A stretch of 64,000 bases of DNA, from assembly GCA_964650285.1 (NCBI GenBank), contig CAZYSP010000001.1, positions 24,628-88,627 on the forward strand, read 5' to 3'. The position numbers and the translations under genes are program-made. Positions 33,196 through 40,999 of the stretch are shown here, one piece after another (the stretch's first letter is position 1; every line of letters begins with the position of its first letter). The stretch comes from JACPJP01 sp964650285 (GTDB taxonomy: Archaea; Nanobdellota; Nanobdellia; Woesearchaeales; GW2011-AR4). The notes under the pieces are model-generated. The model had not been told where the DNA came from. It did no database searches and saw only the letters and a program-made list of their open reading frames with translations.

Positions 33196-34697
33196 AAACA
33201 GCATTAATATCAGTCTCAAACAAAACAGGCATTGTGGAATTTGCCCGCGGCTTAAAAAAATCAGGAATAAAAATACTGTCAACAGGCGGAACTGCTAAAT
33301 TACTGAAGAAAAACAACATCAAAGTAACGCAGATTTCTAAATACATAAGAAGCAAGGAAATGTTTGAAGGGAGAGTAAAAAGTTTACATCCAAAAATATA
33401 TGCAGGAATCCTAGCTGTAAGAAAAAACAAAGAACATATGAAGGAATTAAAAAACAACAATATTGATCCAATAGACATTGTTGTTGTAAATCTTTACCCT
33501 TTTGAGGAAACTGTTGGGAAAAAAGCATCTTTTAAGCAAGCAATTGAAAATATTGACATTGGAGGCCCAACTTTAGTAAGGGCTGCTGCAAAAAACTTCC
33601 AGGATGTCGCAATCGTAGTTGATCCGGATGATTACAACGATGTATTAAGAGGAAAAATAAGCAAAGAAAATCTGGCTTTAAAGGCTTTTGAGCATACTGC
33701 AAGGTATGGTGCAATAATAAACAATTATTTCAACAATAAATTCGGGAGGAAATTCCCGGACACATTAAACTTAACTTTCAAAAAAGTGCAGGACTTAAGG
33801 TATGGTGAAAATCCGCACCAAAAAGGAGCCTTCTATAAAGACCCTTTCATAGATGAATGCTGCATAACAAATGCAAAGCAGCTGCATGGGAAAGAATTAT
33901 CTTACAATAATCTCTTAGACATGGAAAATGCTTTTGAATTGATTAAAGAATTTACAACACCTAGTGTGGCTATAATAAAACACAATAATCCGTGCGGAAT
34001 TGCTTCAAGAAAAACAATTAATGAGGCGTATAAAGCAGCATTGGAAGCCGATCCGTTATCTGCTTTTGGCTCAATAGTAGCTTTGAACAGGAATTGCGAC
34101 AAAAAAGCAGCCGAGGCAATAAAGCCCCATTTTGTAGAAGTGGTTATCTGCCCTAAATTTGATAAATATGCCTTAGACATATTAAAACAAAAAAAGAATG
34201 TAAGGCTTATGGAAACTGGTTCAATAACAAAGCCGTGTCCGGGTTATGCTATGACAAAAGTAACTGGGGGCTTGCTGATGCAGACAAGAGACCATATGAA
34301 GATATCTGAAAAAAATCTTAAGGTTGTGAGCAAAAGGAAGCCAACCAAAAAGGAAATAGAAGATATGATTTTTGCATTTAAGGTAAACAAGCATGTTAAA
34401 TCCAATTCAATAGTTTTTGTAAAAAATAATGTAACAACGGGCATTGGTGCAGGACAGACATCAAGAGTGGATGCTGTTAAGATAGCTGCAGATAAATCTA
34501 AAGGTGCATCAAAAGACTCTGTAATGTCATCTGATGCTTTTTTTCCATTTAGGGATGGAATTGATGAAGCGGCAAAAGCCGGAATAACAGCAGTAATACA
34601 GCCAGGAGGCTCTATAAGGGATAAGGATGTAATAGATACTGTCAATGAATATAATATGGCAATGGTATTTACAGGCATCAGGTTGTTTAGGCATTAG
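33192..34697 (+). CDS. purH: Bifunctional AICAR transformylase/IMP cyclohydrolase
   Basis: 501 residues, full two-domain PurH. N-terminal cyclohydrolase (MGS-like, about 1-190) begins A-L-I-S-V-S-N-K-T-G and has S-T-G-G-T-A near 35 and G-R-V-K-S-L-H-P-K near 60. Transformylase: L-R-Y-G-E-N-P-H-Q near 203, K-H-N-N-P-C-G near 256, D-A-F-F-P-F-R-D-G near 445 and I-Q-P-G-G-S-I-R-D near 467. Uses formyl-THF for AICAR, the same overall conversion as the two PurP proteins do with formate. Confidence 0.96.
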   Translation: MKTALISVSNKTGIVEFARGLKKSGIKILSTGGTAKLLKKNNIKVTQISKYIRSKEMFEGRVKSLHPKIYAGILAVRKNKEHMKELKNNNIDPIDIVVVNLYPFEETVGKKASFKQAIENIDIGGPTLVRAAAKNFQDVAIVVDPDDYNDVLRGKISKENLALKAFEHTARYGAIINNYFNNKFGRKFPDTLNLTFKKVQDLRYGENPHQKGAFYKDPFIDECCITNAKQLHGKELSYNNLLDMENAFELIKEFTTPSVAIIKHNNPCGIASRKTINEAYKAALEADPLSAFGSIVALNRNCDKKAAEAIKPHFVEVVICPKFDKYALDILKQKKNVRLMETGSITKPCPGYAMTKVTGGLLMQTRDHMKISEKNLKVVSKRKPTKKEIEDMIFAFKVNKHVKSNSIVFVKNNVTTGIGAGQTSRVDAVKIAADKSKGASKDSVMSSDAFFPFRDGIDEAAKAGITAVIQPGGSIRDKDVIDTVNEYNMAMVFTGIRLFRH

Positions 34698-34698
34698 A

Positions 34699-34710
34699 TT
34701 TATATATAAC
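34699..34710 (+). promoter_or_regulatory. TATA box of the ferredoxin gene
   Basis: TTTATATATAAC ends about 20 bases before the ATG at 34731; leaderless arrangement. Confidence 0.5.
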
Positions 34711-34730
34711 ATATTTTTTTCTTTGGTAAA

Positions 34731-34991
34731 ATGGGCGAAAAAAAATATATATTACAGCATGACAGGCCTAATTGCATTGGATGTGGAGCTTGTGAGGCAG
34801 TTGCTCCTGATTTCTGGGAGATGAATGATGATGGCAAGTCTGATATCAAAGGGGGCAAACATCTTGACAATGAATGGCAGGAGCTTGAGATTGAAGAAAA
34901 GGACCTTGCAATAAATAAAGATGCAGCAGACTCATGCCCGGTTAATGTCATACATATAATCAAGAAGGGCAGTAAGGAGAAGATAATTTAA
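34731..34991 (+). CDS. Single-cluster [4Fe-4S] ferredoxin
   Basis: 86 residues. Cysteines C15, C18 and C21 (C-I-G-C-G-A-C) plus C69 (S-C-P-V) would hold one [4Fe-4S] cluster; the second set of a 2x[4Fe-4S] ferredoxin is missing. The P-D-F-W-E-M-N-D-D-G-K-S segment is typical of this archaeal/bacterial type. It could donate electrons to IspH, LipA or the nitroreductase encoded nearby; no partner is proven. Confidence 0.88.
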   Translation: MGEKKYILQHDRPNCIGCGACEAVAPDFWEMNDDGKSDIKGGKHLDNEWQELEIEEKDLAINKDAADSCPVNVIHIIKKGSKEKII

Positions 34992-35045
34992 TTATTATTT
35001 CTGATTATAAAAACCTTAATAAATACATGTAGCTTATTTGTGAGT

Positions 35046-35237
35046 ATGAAATGCCCTAAATGCAAATCAAGTAATGTAAAGATAGTTGATTATCTTAGTG
35101 CTAAGTGTATTAAATGCAATGATTGCGGTTTTGATGAAACTAAACAATATGATGTTTATCCTGAAGAAAAGAAATCACAAAAAGAGAAAGGAAAATACAC
35201 ACCGTACAAGGCCGGGGGATTTAAACGCACAAAATGA
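35046..35237 (+). CDS. Small zinc-ribbon protein
   Basis: 63 residues from ATG 35046 (GTG 35040 is in frame two codons earlier). One zinc ribbon: C-P-K-C near the start and C-I-K-C-N-D-C-G near 24-31, then a Lys-rich basic tail ending Y-K-A-G-G-F-K-R-T-K. Such proteins often bind nucleic acid or ribosomes. It overlaps ispH by four bases (ATGA). No specific family named. Confidence 0.65.
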   Translation: MKCPKCKSSNVKIVDYLSAKCIKCNDCGFDETKQYDVYPEEKKSQKEKGKYTPYKAGGFKRTK

Positions 35238-36142
35238 ATATTATAGTTGCAAAGCATGCAGGATTTTGTTCTGGAGTTAAGAATGCAATAGATACAGCAG
35301 AAGAAGTTGCATCAGGGAAAAACGAGATTTATGTTTATGGGCAGCTGGTGCATAATGAAAGGGTCATCAGGGATTTAGAGAAAAAAGGGATAAAATTTGC
35401 AGATGATATTGAGGATATTCCTGAAAATTCTGTTACAGTGCTCAGGGCACATGGCGAACCCGGAACAACTTATGAAAAATTAAAGCAGAAGAATATTTTT
35501 GGTGATAAGCTTAAGGATGCCACATGCCCTTTAGTAAAATTAGTCCATAATGTTGCAATTAAACTGAAAGATAATGGCTATGAGGTAATAATATTCGGCA
35601 AGAAAGACCATCCGGAATCTATAGGCATAAGCTATTACATAAAAGGAAAAGATACATTAATTGTTGAAAATCCTGAAGATGCGTCTTCTGTTGTTGAGTA
35701 CATAAATCAGCTTGAAAAAGCTGCTATAATTTCACAAACAACAATGTCTGTTACAGGCTATAAGCAATTGATAGACAATATTAACAGGTTGTCTGATAAA
35801 AAATTTGAGCAATTGCATTTAAGCCTTAAAGATATTCGAAATAATTTTGTTTTTGTGGATACAATATGCAATCCTACCAAGCAAAGACAATCAGATACAG
35901 AAGATATTGCAAAAAAGGCGGATGTAATGATTGTTATTGGCAGTAAAAAATCAAGCAATTCAAAAGAATTAGCAACAAAAAGTGAAGAGTTGGGTGTAGA
36001 AACTTACTTTATACAATCTTCAGAGCGGTTGAAAAAAGAGTGGTTTGAAAATAAAGAAAATGTTGGTGTTACTGCAGGAGCTTCTACTCCTGATATTACT
36101 ATTAATGAGGTTGTTGAGAAGATAAAGAAGCTTACTTTGTAA
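35234..36142 (+). CDS. ispH: 4-hydroxy-3-methylbut-2-enyl diphosphate reductase (IspH/LytB)
   Basis: 302 residues. Three cluster cysteines: C12 (A-G-F-C-S-G-V), C98 (A-T-C-P-L-V) and C212 (D-T-I-C-N-P-T-K-Q-R-Q). Also R-A-H-G-E-P near 71, G-K-K-D-H-P-E near 122, S-Q-T-T-M-S near 167 and G-A-S-T-P near 282. Catalyses the last step of the MEP isoprenoid pathway in bacteria. Archaea normally use mevalonate, so its presence is unusual; no other MEP gene lies here. Its 3' end overlaps the convergent uS15 gene by 11 bases. Confidence 0.94.
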   Translation: MNIIVAKHAGFCSGVKNAIDTAEEVASGKNEIYVYGQLVHNERVIRDLEKKGIKFADDIEDIPENSVTVLRAHGEPGTTYEKLKQKNIFGDKLKDATCPLVKLVHNVAIKLKDNGYEVIIFGKKDHPESIGISYYIKGKDTLIVENPEDASSVVEYINQLEKAAIISQTTMSVTGYKQLIDNINRLSDKKFEQLHLSLKDIRNNFVFVDTICNPTKQRQSDTEDIAKKADVMIVIGSKKSSNSKELATKSEELGVETYFIQSSERLKKEWFENKENVGVTAGASTPDITINEVVEKIKKLTL

Positions 36143-36587
36143 AGAATCCAGCTCTTTCAGGATCAAATTTCCATTCAGAAGCAAGCTTTCCTGTTTGTTT
36201 GTAATGCTTTGTCAGTGATTTTATCTTTGATTCTGTTAGTATAAGACCATGTTTTGCTGTTTCATCTTTATGATTTGTTTCTAAATGCTTTCTTATTGCA
36301 ACAGATCTTCTTATTAAAGATAATAAATCATCTGGAAGTTCAGGAGCTATTTTCTTTTCTTTTAATACAGCAGATATTTTTTTCTTGCACAAAAGCCTTA
36401 CATCAGGAATTCCATAAGTATCTCTCAGCATAATACCTATTTCAGAAGAATTTTTGCCTTCTTTTGCTAATTTGACCATTAAAAGCTCAACTTCACTGGG
36501 CTTGTACCTTAGCCATACAGGCAAAACTTTCTTAATTGGCTTTTTAGAGCCACTTTTGCCATGTTTTTTTGAATATTTCCTTGCCAT
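36132..36587 (-). CDS. rps15: Small ribosomal subunit protein uS15 (archaeal type)
   Basis: 151 residues, the long archaeal/eukaryotic uS15 with an N-terminal extension. Basic start A-R-K-Y-S-K-K-H-G-K-S-G-S, then P-x-W-L-R-Y near 24, I-G-x-M-L-R-D-T-Y-G-I-P-D-V-R near 50, and L-x-x-L-I-R-R-S-V-A-I-R-K-H-L near 87-101. Binds 16S rRNA in the central domain. Its 5' leader (36588-36705) can form a distinct stem structure. Confidence 0.95.
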   Translation of the reverse strand: MARKYSKKHGKSGSKKPIKKVLPVWLRYKPSEVELLMVKLAKEGKNSSEIGIMLRDTYGIPDVRLLCKKKISAVLKEKKIAPELPDDLLSLIRRSVAIRKHLETNHKDETAKHGLILTESKIKSLTKHYKQTGKLASEWKFDPERAGFFTK

Positions 36588-36648
36588 TTTTATTAAACAA
36601 TTATTACGGAAACAAAAGAGAATTATTTTGTCTCCAGCATAGACAAGC

Positions 36649-36688
36649 TAGTGAATTCAAATTCGCCAGAATTTATGGCGAGCCACTA
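36649..36688 (-). promoter_or_regulatory. Structured 5' leader of uS15 gene
   Basis: Read on the minus strand, TCGCCA/TGGCGA (36676-36681 with 36663-36668) forms a 6-bp stem with a 7-base loop, enclosed by TAGTG/CACTA (36684-36688 with 36649-36653) with an asymmetric internal loop. A TATA-like TTTATAA near 36728-36737 would start the transcript around 36705, so the structure falls in a leader of about 118 bases. Autoregulation by uS15 is inference. Confidence 0.35.
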
Positions 36689-36749
36689 ACCGATCTATCT
36701 CTTGATGGAATTTGGAATTATTAGGGGGTTTATAAATGTTATTGAAAAG

Positions 36750-36853
36750 TAGCCCTGCCAGGACTTTCAAGCCATACCTTGCAAGATAACGGCGTTCGAA
36801 CCTGGGTCTCCGGCTCCAAAGGCCGATATCCTTGACCGCTAGACTACAGGGCT
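36750..36853 (-). tRNA. tRNA-Gln (UUG) with 31-nt intron in the T-loop
   Basis: Minus strand. Acceptor AGCCCTG (36853-36847) pairs fully with CAGGGCT (36757-36751), discriminator A at 36750, CCA not encoded. D stem GTCT/GGAT, anticodon stem TCGGC/GCCGG, loop CTTTGGA, so anticodon TTG. T stem CCAGG pairs with CCTGG, but between TTCGAA of the T-loop and the second strand lie 31 extra bases (36764-36794). Removing them restores a 7-base T-loop. The 3' junction falls in a 3-base bulge (AGT) beside the T stem, resembling a relaxed bulge-helix-bulge. A TATA box at about 36876-36886 fits as promoter. Confidence 0.85.
36764..36794 (-). other. tRNA-Gln intron, position 59/60
   Basis: 31 bases between T-loop bases TTCGAA and the final loop base. 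Internally it can fold: GCC with GGC and TATC with GGTA around a TTGCAA loop. The exact junction can slide by one base (position 60 read as T or C). Confidence 0.7.
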
Positions 36854-36969
36854 GTAAGTTAATGACATCAAAGCTGATTTATAAAATTATCTATGGAGGG
36901 ATTTTGATGTAGACCAAAAACAAGTGCTGAAGTAGTTAATGCTTATAGAATATTTTTAATATCTAAGCC

Positions 36970-38169
36970 TTATTTCTTAGCGCTATAAACTTGAGGAAGG
37001 GCATTCAATTGTTTAATGACGTTTGATCCAAATGGATTATGTAAGAGATATACTGTTAATGTGGTGCCATCTTTTCCAATTTGTCTTGAAGGATTCTCTC
37101 TTATATTTATATTATGTTCTCTTAACACTTCGCCTATTTCAGCAAATGCTCCTGGCGCATCCTTATGGTGTACAAATAATGGATAAACTGGTTTTTGTTC
37201 TGCTTGGATAGTTTCTCCTGCATTTACAGCATTTGTATAGTCCCCATTCAATAGATAACCAATAATAACCTCTGCCATCTCTCTTGATGTTTTTTTCTGG
37301 GCTTCATCTGTTGACGCCCCTAAATGGGAGGTTAGAACAACATTATCTAATCCTTTTAATCTGCTATTAAATTCGTTCCCTTCTTTTTTAGGTTCATCTG
37401 CATGAACATCCAAACCTGCACCTGCTATGCTTTTTGTTGATAGTGCTTCATATAAAGCTTCTTCATCGACGTTAGATCCTCTTGAAGTACTAATAAGATA
37501 AGCAGTTGGTCGCATCATTGAAAGTTCTTGTTTTCCAATTATTACACCACTTCCACCAACATGAATACTTACATAGTCTGATGTTTCAAGAACTTCTTCT
37601 TTTGATTTATAGTCTATTCTTGATTCCGGAAAAATAGATTTAACTTGATCTGAAAAAGCATCATAGCCAATCACCCTCATATCAAGTCCACTAACTAAGT
37701 TGCTTAATCTTTGCCCGATTCTACCGCAACCTATAATTCCAAGGGTTTTATGAGAAACTTCAACACCTTTGAATGGTTTTTTTAGCCAAATGCCATTTTT
37801 TAATGAGTAATGCGATTGAGGTATATTTCTTGAAACGGCCCCCATTAGAAAAAGTGCGTGTTCTGCAGCAGCATTTGTATTTCCATATGGTGCAAATTTT
37901 ACCAGAATGCCATGTTCAGAAGCTGCTATATCATCTATATTATCAACTCCAACACCAGCTCTTCCTACTATTTTTAGGTTACCTTTAGCACCAGCTTCAA
38001 TAATTTCTCGCGTTACTGAGGTAGCACTTCTAACACTTAGTGCGTCATAATCTCCAACAACTTCAACTAGGGTTTTTTGATCTTTTTTTTGTGTGTCTGT
38101 TCCTATTCCTGCTATTTCAAATAATTCGATTCCTTCTTCATCCATTCCGTCGTTTAATAATACTTTCAT
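36970..38169 (-). CDS. serA: D-3-phosphoglycerate dehydrogenase-like protein with ACT domain
   Basis: 399 residues from ATG 38169 (two in-frame GTGs lie upstream, but GGGTGG at 38175-38180 is placed to serve the ATG). NAD domain: L-G-I-I-G-C-G-R-I-G-Q-R near 144-155, S-T-S-R-G-S near 230 and S-H-L-G-A-S-T near 284; R-A-G-V-G-V-D-N-I near 72 and E-H-A-L near 104 are 2-hydroxyacid dehydrogenase markers. The last 75 residues form an ACT-like regulatory domain. First step of serine synthesis, upstream of GlyA. Confidence 0.9.
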   Translation of the reverse strand: MKVLLNDGMDEEGIELFEIAGIGTDTQKKDQKTLVEVVGDYDALSVRSATSVTREIIEAGAKGNLKIVGRAGVGVDNIDDIAASEHGILVKFAPYGNTNAAAEHALFLMGAVSRNIPQSHYSLKNGIWLKKPFKGVEVSHKTLGIIGCGRIGQRLSNLVSGLDMRVIGYDAFSDQVKSIFPESRIDYKSKEEVLETSDYVSIHVGGSGVIIGKQELSMMRPTAYLISTSRGSNVDEEALYEALSTKSIAGAGLDVHADEPKKEGNEFNSRLKGLDNVVLTSHLGASTDEAQKKTSREMAEVIIGYLLNGDYTNAVNAGETIQAEQKPVYPLFVHHKDAPGAFAEIGEVLREHNINIRENPSRQIGKDGTTLTVYLLHNPFGSNVIKQLNALPQVYSAKK

Positions 38170-38292
38170 TGACACCACCCTTAATTGAACTGCTAAGATT
38201 TTATTAAGATTTAAAATACTTTCGTTAAATTGACTACTTAAAAATAGATATTAAATAAAAACTTGTTTATCTTAGAAAAACATTACAAAAAA

Positions 38293-38304
38293 TTTTTATA
38301 TAAC
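38293..38304 (+). promoter_or_regulatory. TATA box of the Cys-rich lipoprotein gene
   Basis: TTTTTATATAAC about 20 bases before ATG 38323, supporting that start rather than the in-frame ATG at 38263 which lies upstream of the promoter. Confidence 0.5.
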
Positions 38305-38322
38305 TATGATAATGATAACATT

Positions 38323-38682
38323 ATGCTAAAGATTATTTCTTTATTAATAATATTGGGAATAATTGTTTTAGGTTGTAGTAAGGAAGAAACAACAGAATCA
38401 ATTACTGGAGCATATGAAATTAATGAGCTGGAAGTTATTGAAGACGCAGAGGAAGAAGAGGAAAAAATAATTACAGTAAGGCTGTGCCATGATACAGATA
38501 ATGGAATTGTAAGATGGGTAAATGGAACAGTGTTTGGTTTCTACAATAATGCAACAAGGTTTGAGTTTAATGATTATTGCCAGAATTTTAATTATTTATG
38601 GGAATTCTATTGTGAAAATGAGACTCCAATGCAGAGGATATTCTTATGCACAAATGGTTGTGAGGATAATCACTGCCTCTAA
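38323..38682 (+). CDS. Cys-rich lipoprotein, unknown function
   Basis: 119 residues. Signal: M-L-K-I-I-S-L-L-I-I-L-G-I-I-V-L-G-C, a lipobox-like end with Cys18. Then an acidic linker (E-D-A-E-E-E-E-E-K) and a small domain with six more cysteines (R-L-C-H-D-T-D, D-Y-C, F-Y-C, L-C-T-N-G-C and a C near the end), likely disulphide-bonded outside the cell. No family recognised. Its last four bases overlap the 3' end of the convergent dph5 gene. Confidence 0.65.
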   Translation: MLKIISLLIILGIIVLGCSKEETTESITGAYEINELEVIEDAEEEEEKIITVRLCHDTDNGIVRWVNGTVFGFYNNATRFEFNDYCQNFNYLWEFYCENETPMQRIFLCTNGCEDNHCL

Positions 38683-39437
38683 ATATAAAGCTTCATTGCC
38701 TCTTCTTCCATGAAATGGAGTTTTTTTGCAGGTACAATTAAGCAATGCATTCCTCCTTTAAAAATATATTTAAGCAGCTCTTTTGCTTTTCCAACCCTAA
38801 TTATTTGATCTAAAGAGCCTAGTTTAGCGCAGCCAATGCACAATGTGTTGTCAGTAAATACTCTTTCTCCTCTTTTTAATTCAACTTTTAATAGGTACCT
38901 TATTGCATCGCTAACGGTTAAACTATCATTTGAGTTTTCTATTACATCAAGCAGGAACAATGTATGCAGATTATTTTTCTGATTTAAAGCAAGAACATCA
39001 TACGGTGTTTCAATATTCTCATTCAAAAAGGGTATGCTGACAGTTTTGCCGAAATTATAGAGCTGCAATCCAGTAACACCTATAGCAGTAAGAACAGATG
39101 CATTATGCACAATTCTTATTTTTATTCCAAGTTTTTTTGCCCTTAAGTATAAATCCATATGAGTTGTTGCTGAAAAGATATCACCAACAACTAAAAAAGC
39201 TACTTCCTGAGTTTTTGCCTGTAGCAACATGGTCTTTTCAGCATCCATTTCCACCAATTTTCTATCTGCCAATATAATTTTTTTGTTATATAATTTTTCT
39301 AAATAATTAATATTGCAGTTTAGCTTAGAAGTATAGTTTTCAAGATAAACAAAATCTGCTTTTTTCACTAATTCAAGGCCTTTTAGGCTGATGTCTTTTT
39401 CGTCATTTAAACCTAGACTAATGAAGTAGAGGGTCAT
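38679..39437 (-). CDS. dph5: Diphthine synthase
   Basis: 252 residues, SAM-dependent methylase of the tetrapyrrole methylase fold. Seen: L-Y-F-I-S-L-G-L near the start, Y-L-E-N-Y-T-S near 31, V-V-G-D-I-F-S-A-T-T-H near 83-93 (cofactor loop), H-N-A-S-V-L-T-A-I-G near 110-119, D-x-R-G-x-R-V variant K-R-G-E-R-V-F near 193 and L-I-V-P-A-K-K-L-H near 233. Methylates the modified His of elongation factor 2 toward diphthamide; an archaeal/eukaryotic hallmark. Confidence 0.94.
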   Translation of the reverse strand: MTLYFISLGLNDEKDISLKGLELVKKADFVYLENYTSKLNCNINYLEKLYNKKIILADRKLVEMDAEKTMLLQAKTQEVAFLVVGDIFSATTHMDLYLRAKKLGIKIRIVHNASVLTAIGVTGLQLYNFGKTVSIPFLNENIETPYDVLALNQKNNLHTLFLLDVIENSNDSLTVSDAIRYLLKVELKRGERVFTDNTLCIGCAKLGSLDQIIRVGKAKELLKYIFKGGMHCLIVPAKKLHFMEEEAMKLYI

Positions 39438-39576
39438 AATAGGGTAGAAGTTAAGTATTATTTATAATATTAATCCAAAACTACCTATAACAGTATACTA
39501 AAACATATATTTTCTACTCTAGAAATGTTTAAATATTATCTTGCAAATATATATAGAATATAAAAAAACCTAATTT

Positions 39577-39706
39577 GAGTTTTTTTGGCGAAAAACTCGA
39601 CTAAACAGCTTTTTTTGGCGAAAAAGCGTGTTTGTTTGGCGTTATTTTCAGTATAAAGTAATTCTTTGGTACTTAAACGTATAAAAAAGCTATTTATTGG
39701 CGTAAA
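39577..39706 (+). promoter_or_regulatory. Four TTGGCG elements, three at hairpin tips, upstream of ftsZ
   Basis: Within the 380-base spacer before ftsZ the hexamer TTGGCG occurs at 39585, 39615, 39636 and 39697. The first is the loop of GAGTTTTT/AAAAACTC (39577-39584 with 39591-39598), the second of GCTTTTT/AAAAAGC (39608-39614 with 39621-39627), the fourth of TTTA/TAAA (39693-39696 with 39703-39706). The third has no stem. Offsets of 30, 21 and 61 bases are near multiples of a helical turn. Could be an operator array or RNA hairpins; downstream TATA-like runs at about 39728-39738 and 39783-39792 precede the gene. Confidence 0.6.
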
Positions 39707-39818
39707 CAACTTTTTTTCTAGGAGATAGTATATATATAATTCCGATATAAATATTTTGGTACTCTGGTGTTTATATTGGGATATATATTTTAAAAACCGC
39801 AAAACGAGGGGTGAAAAA

Positions 39819-40895
39819 ATGGAATTTTTGGTGGAAGACGCAATAAAAAAGAGTGGGGAAAATAAATTTGAGGGTGTAGATGTAGGACAGGCAAAAATAA
39901 GAGTTATGGGAGTGGGAGGAGCTGGCAACAATATGGTTGGCTGGCTATATAATAAAGGCGTTAAAGGCGCTGAGATTATAGCCTGTAACACAGACCAGCA
40001 GCATTTGAATATTATAGATGCAGACAGGAAATTTTTGCTGGGAGAAGGAGTTACCAGGGGCTTAGGATGCGGAGGCTTTCCAGAGAAGGGTGCAGAGGCT
40101 GCAAAAGAAAGCCTGCAGGAAGTAAAGCAAAGCCTTAAGGAATCTGACATGGTTTTTGTATGCGCTGGTATGGGCGGCGGAACAGGAACAGGAGGAGCTC
40201 CTATTGTAGCAGAGGTTGCTAGAGCTACTGGTGCAATAGTTATTGGAACTGTTACCATGCCTTTCAAAATAGAGCGGGCAAGAGTGGATAAAGCAGAATT
40301 TGGTTTAGAGCGACTAAGAGATGTTTCTGATACTGTGATTGTAATAGATAACAACAGACTAGTTAATATTGCTGGCAATTTACCTATACAACAAGCATTT
40401 GCTGTTGCGAATGAGCTTATAGCAACAATGATAAAAGGTATTGTGGAAACAATAGCTGTACCAAGCCTGGTTAATCTGGATTATGCAGATGTAAGGGCTA
40501 TTATGAAAAATGGCGGTGTTGCTGCTATTGGTGTAGGTGCCTCAGATACCACTGACAGAGTAGGTGAAGCTGTAAAAGGAGCCTTACAAAATCCACTTTT
40601 GGATATTAATTACAAAGGTGCAACAGGAGCTTTAATACATATTATAGGCGGCCCAGATATGACACTGGATGAGATAAGCAAAGTAGGAGAATTAGTTACA
40701 GAAACTCTTGATCCTGATGCAAATGTCATCTGGGGAGCCAGGGTTTCAGATGATATGAAAGGAAAGCTTACTGTGATGACAATAGTGACAGGCGTAAAGA
40801 GCCCATGGATTTTGGGCAAAAAAAACGTACTTGCGGCAAGTCCGGAGGTTGCACAGATCAGTGAGGAATTAGGCATAGAGATACTGGATGAATGA
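39819..40895 (+). CDS. ftsZ: Cell division protein FtsZ
   Basis: 358 residues from ATG 39819, chosen because GAGGGGTG (39807-39814) precedes it at a good distance; the frame extends upstream without support. Tubulin signature G-G-G-T-G-T-G-G at 119-126; also V-M-G-V-G-G-A-G-N-N-M-V near 29, N-T-D-x-Q-x-L near 57 and D-N-N-R-L near 176, and the synergy-loop-like N-L-D-Y-A-D-V near 220. Forms the GTP-dependent division ring. The C-terminal tail is short (ends G-I-E-I-L-D-E). The spacer upstream is exceptionally rich in repeated motifs. Confidence 0.96.
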   Translation: MEFLVEDAIKKSGENKFEGVDVGQAKIRVMGVGGAGNNMVGWLYNKGVKGAEIIACNTDQQHLNIIDADRKFLLGEGVTRGLGCGGFPEKGAEAAKESLQEVKQSLKESDMVFVCAGMGGGTGTGGAPIVAEVARATGAIVIGTVTMPFKIERARVDKAEFGLERLRDVSDTVIVIDNNRLVNIAGNLPIQQAFAVANELIATMIKGIVETIAVPSLVNLDYADVRAIMKNGGVAAIGVGASDTTDRVGEAVKGALQNPLLDINYKGATGALIHIIGGPDMTLDEISKVGELVTETLDPDANVIWGARVSDDMKGKLTVMTIVTGVKSPWILGKKNVLAASPEVAQISEELGIEILDE

Positions 40896-40896
40896 T

Positions 40897-40994
40897 CACC
40901 CTTTAGTCTTTGTGGTGGCATCCTAGCAATAGGGTGTATTTTTCTATGCCTCCATTTCTAAAAAACCACCCCCAACGTTTTTAAGTATGGAGGC
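40897..40994 (+). ncRNA. Possible structured RNA downstream of ftsZ
   Basis: Right after the ftsZ stop, three inverted pairs interleave: CACCCT (40897-40902) with AGGGTG (40931-40936), GGTGG (40914-40918) with CCACC (40966-40970), and GCCTCCAT (40948-40955) with ATGGAGGC (40987-40994). Crossing pairs imply pseudoknots or alternative folds. It ends just before the terminator hairpin at 41000. Could be a structured 3' UTR. Confidence 0.3.
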
Positions 40995-40999
40995 GTTTG

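Noticed and set aside
36649..36688. H/ACA or C/D guide RNA before uS15
   Set aside because: No ACA at the required distance and no C/D boxes seen; kept only as a leader structure.
39536..40378. Long minus-strand ORF opposite ftsZ (280 codons)
   Set aside because: Antisense to a clearly conserved FtsZ; translation is Ser/Pro/Ile-rich without domain features, and it runs into the hairpin spacer.
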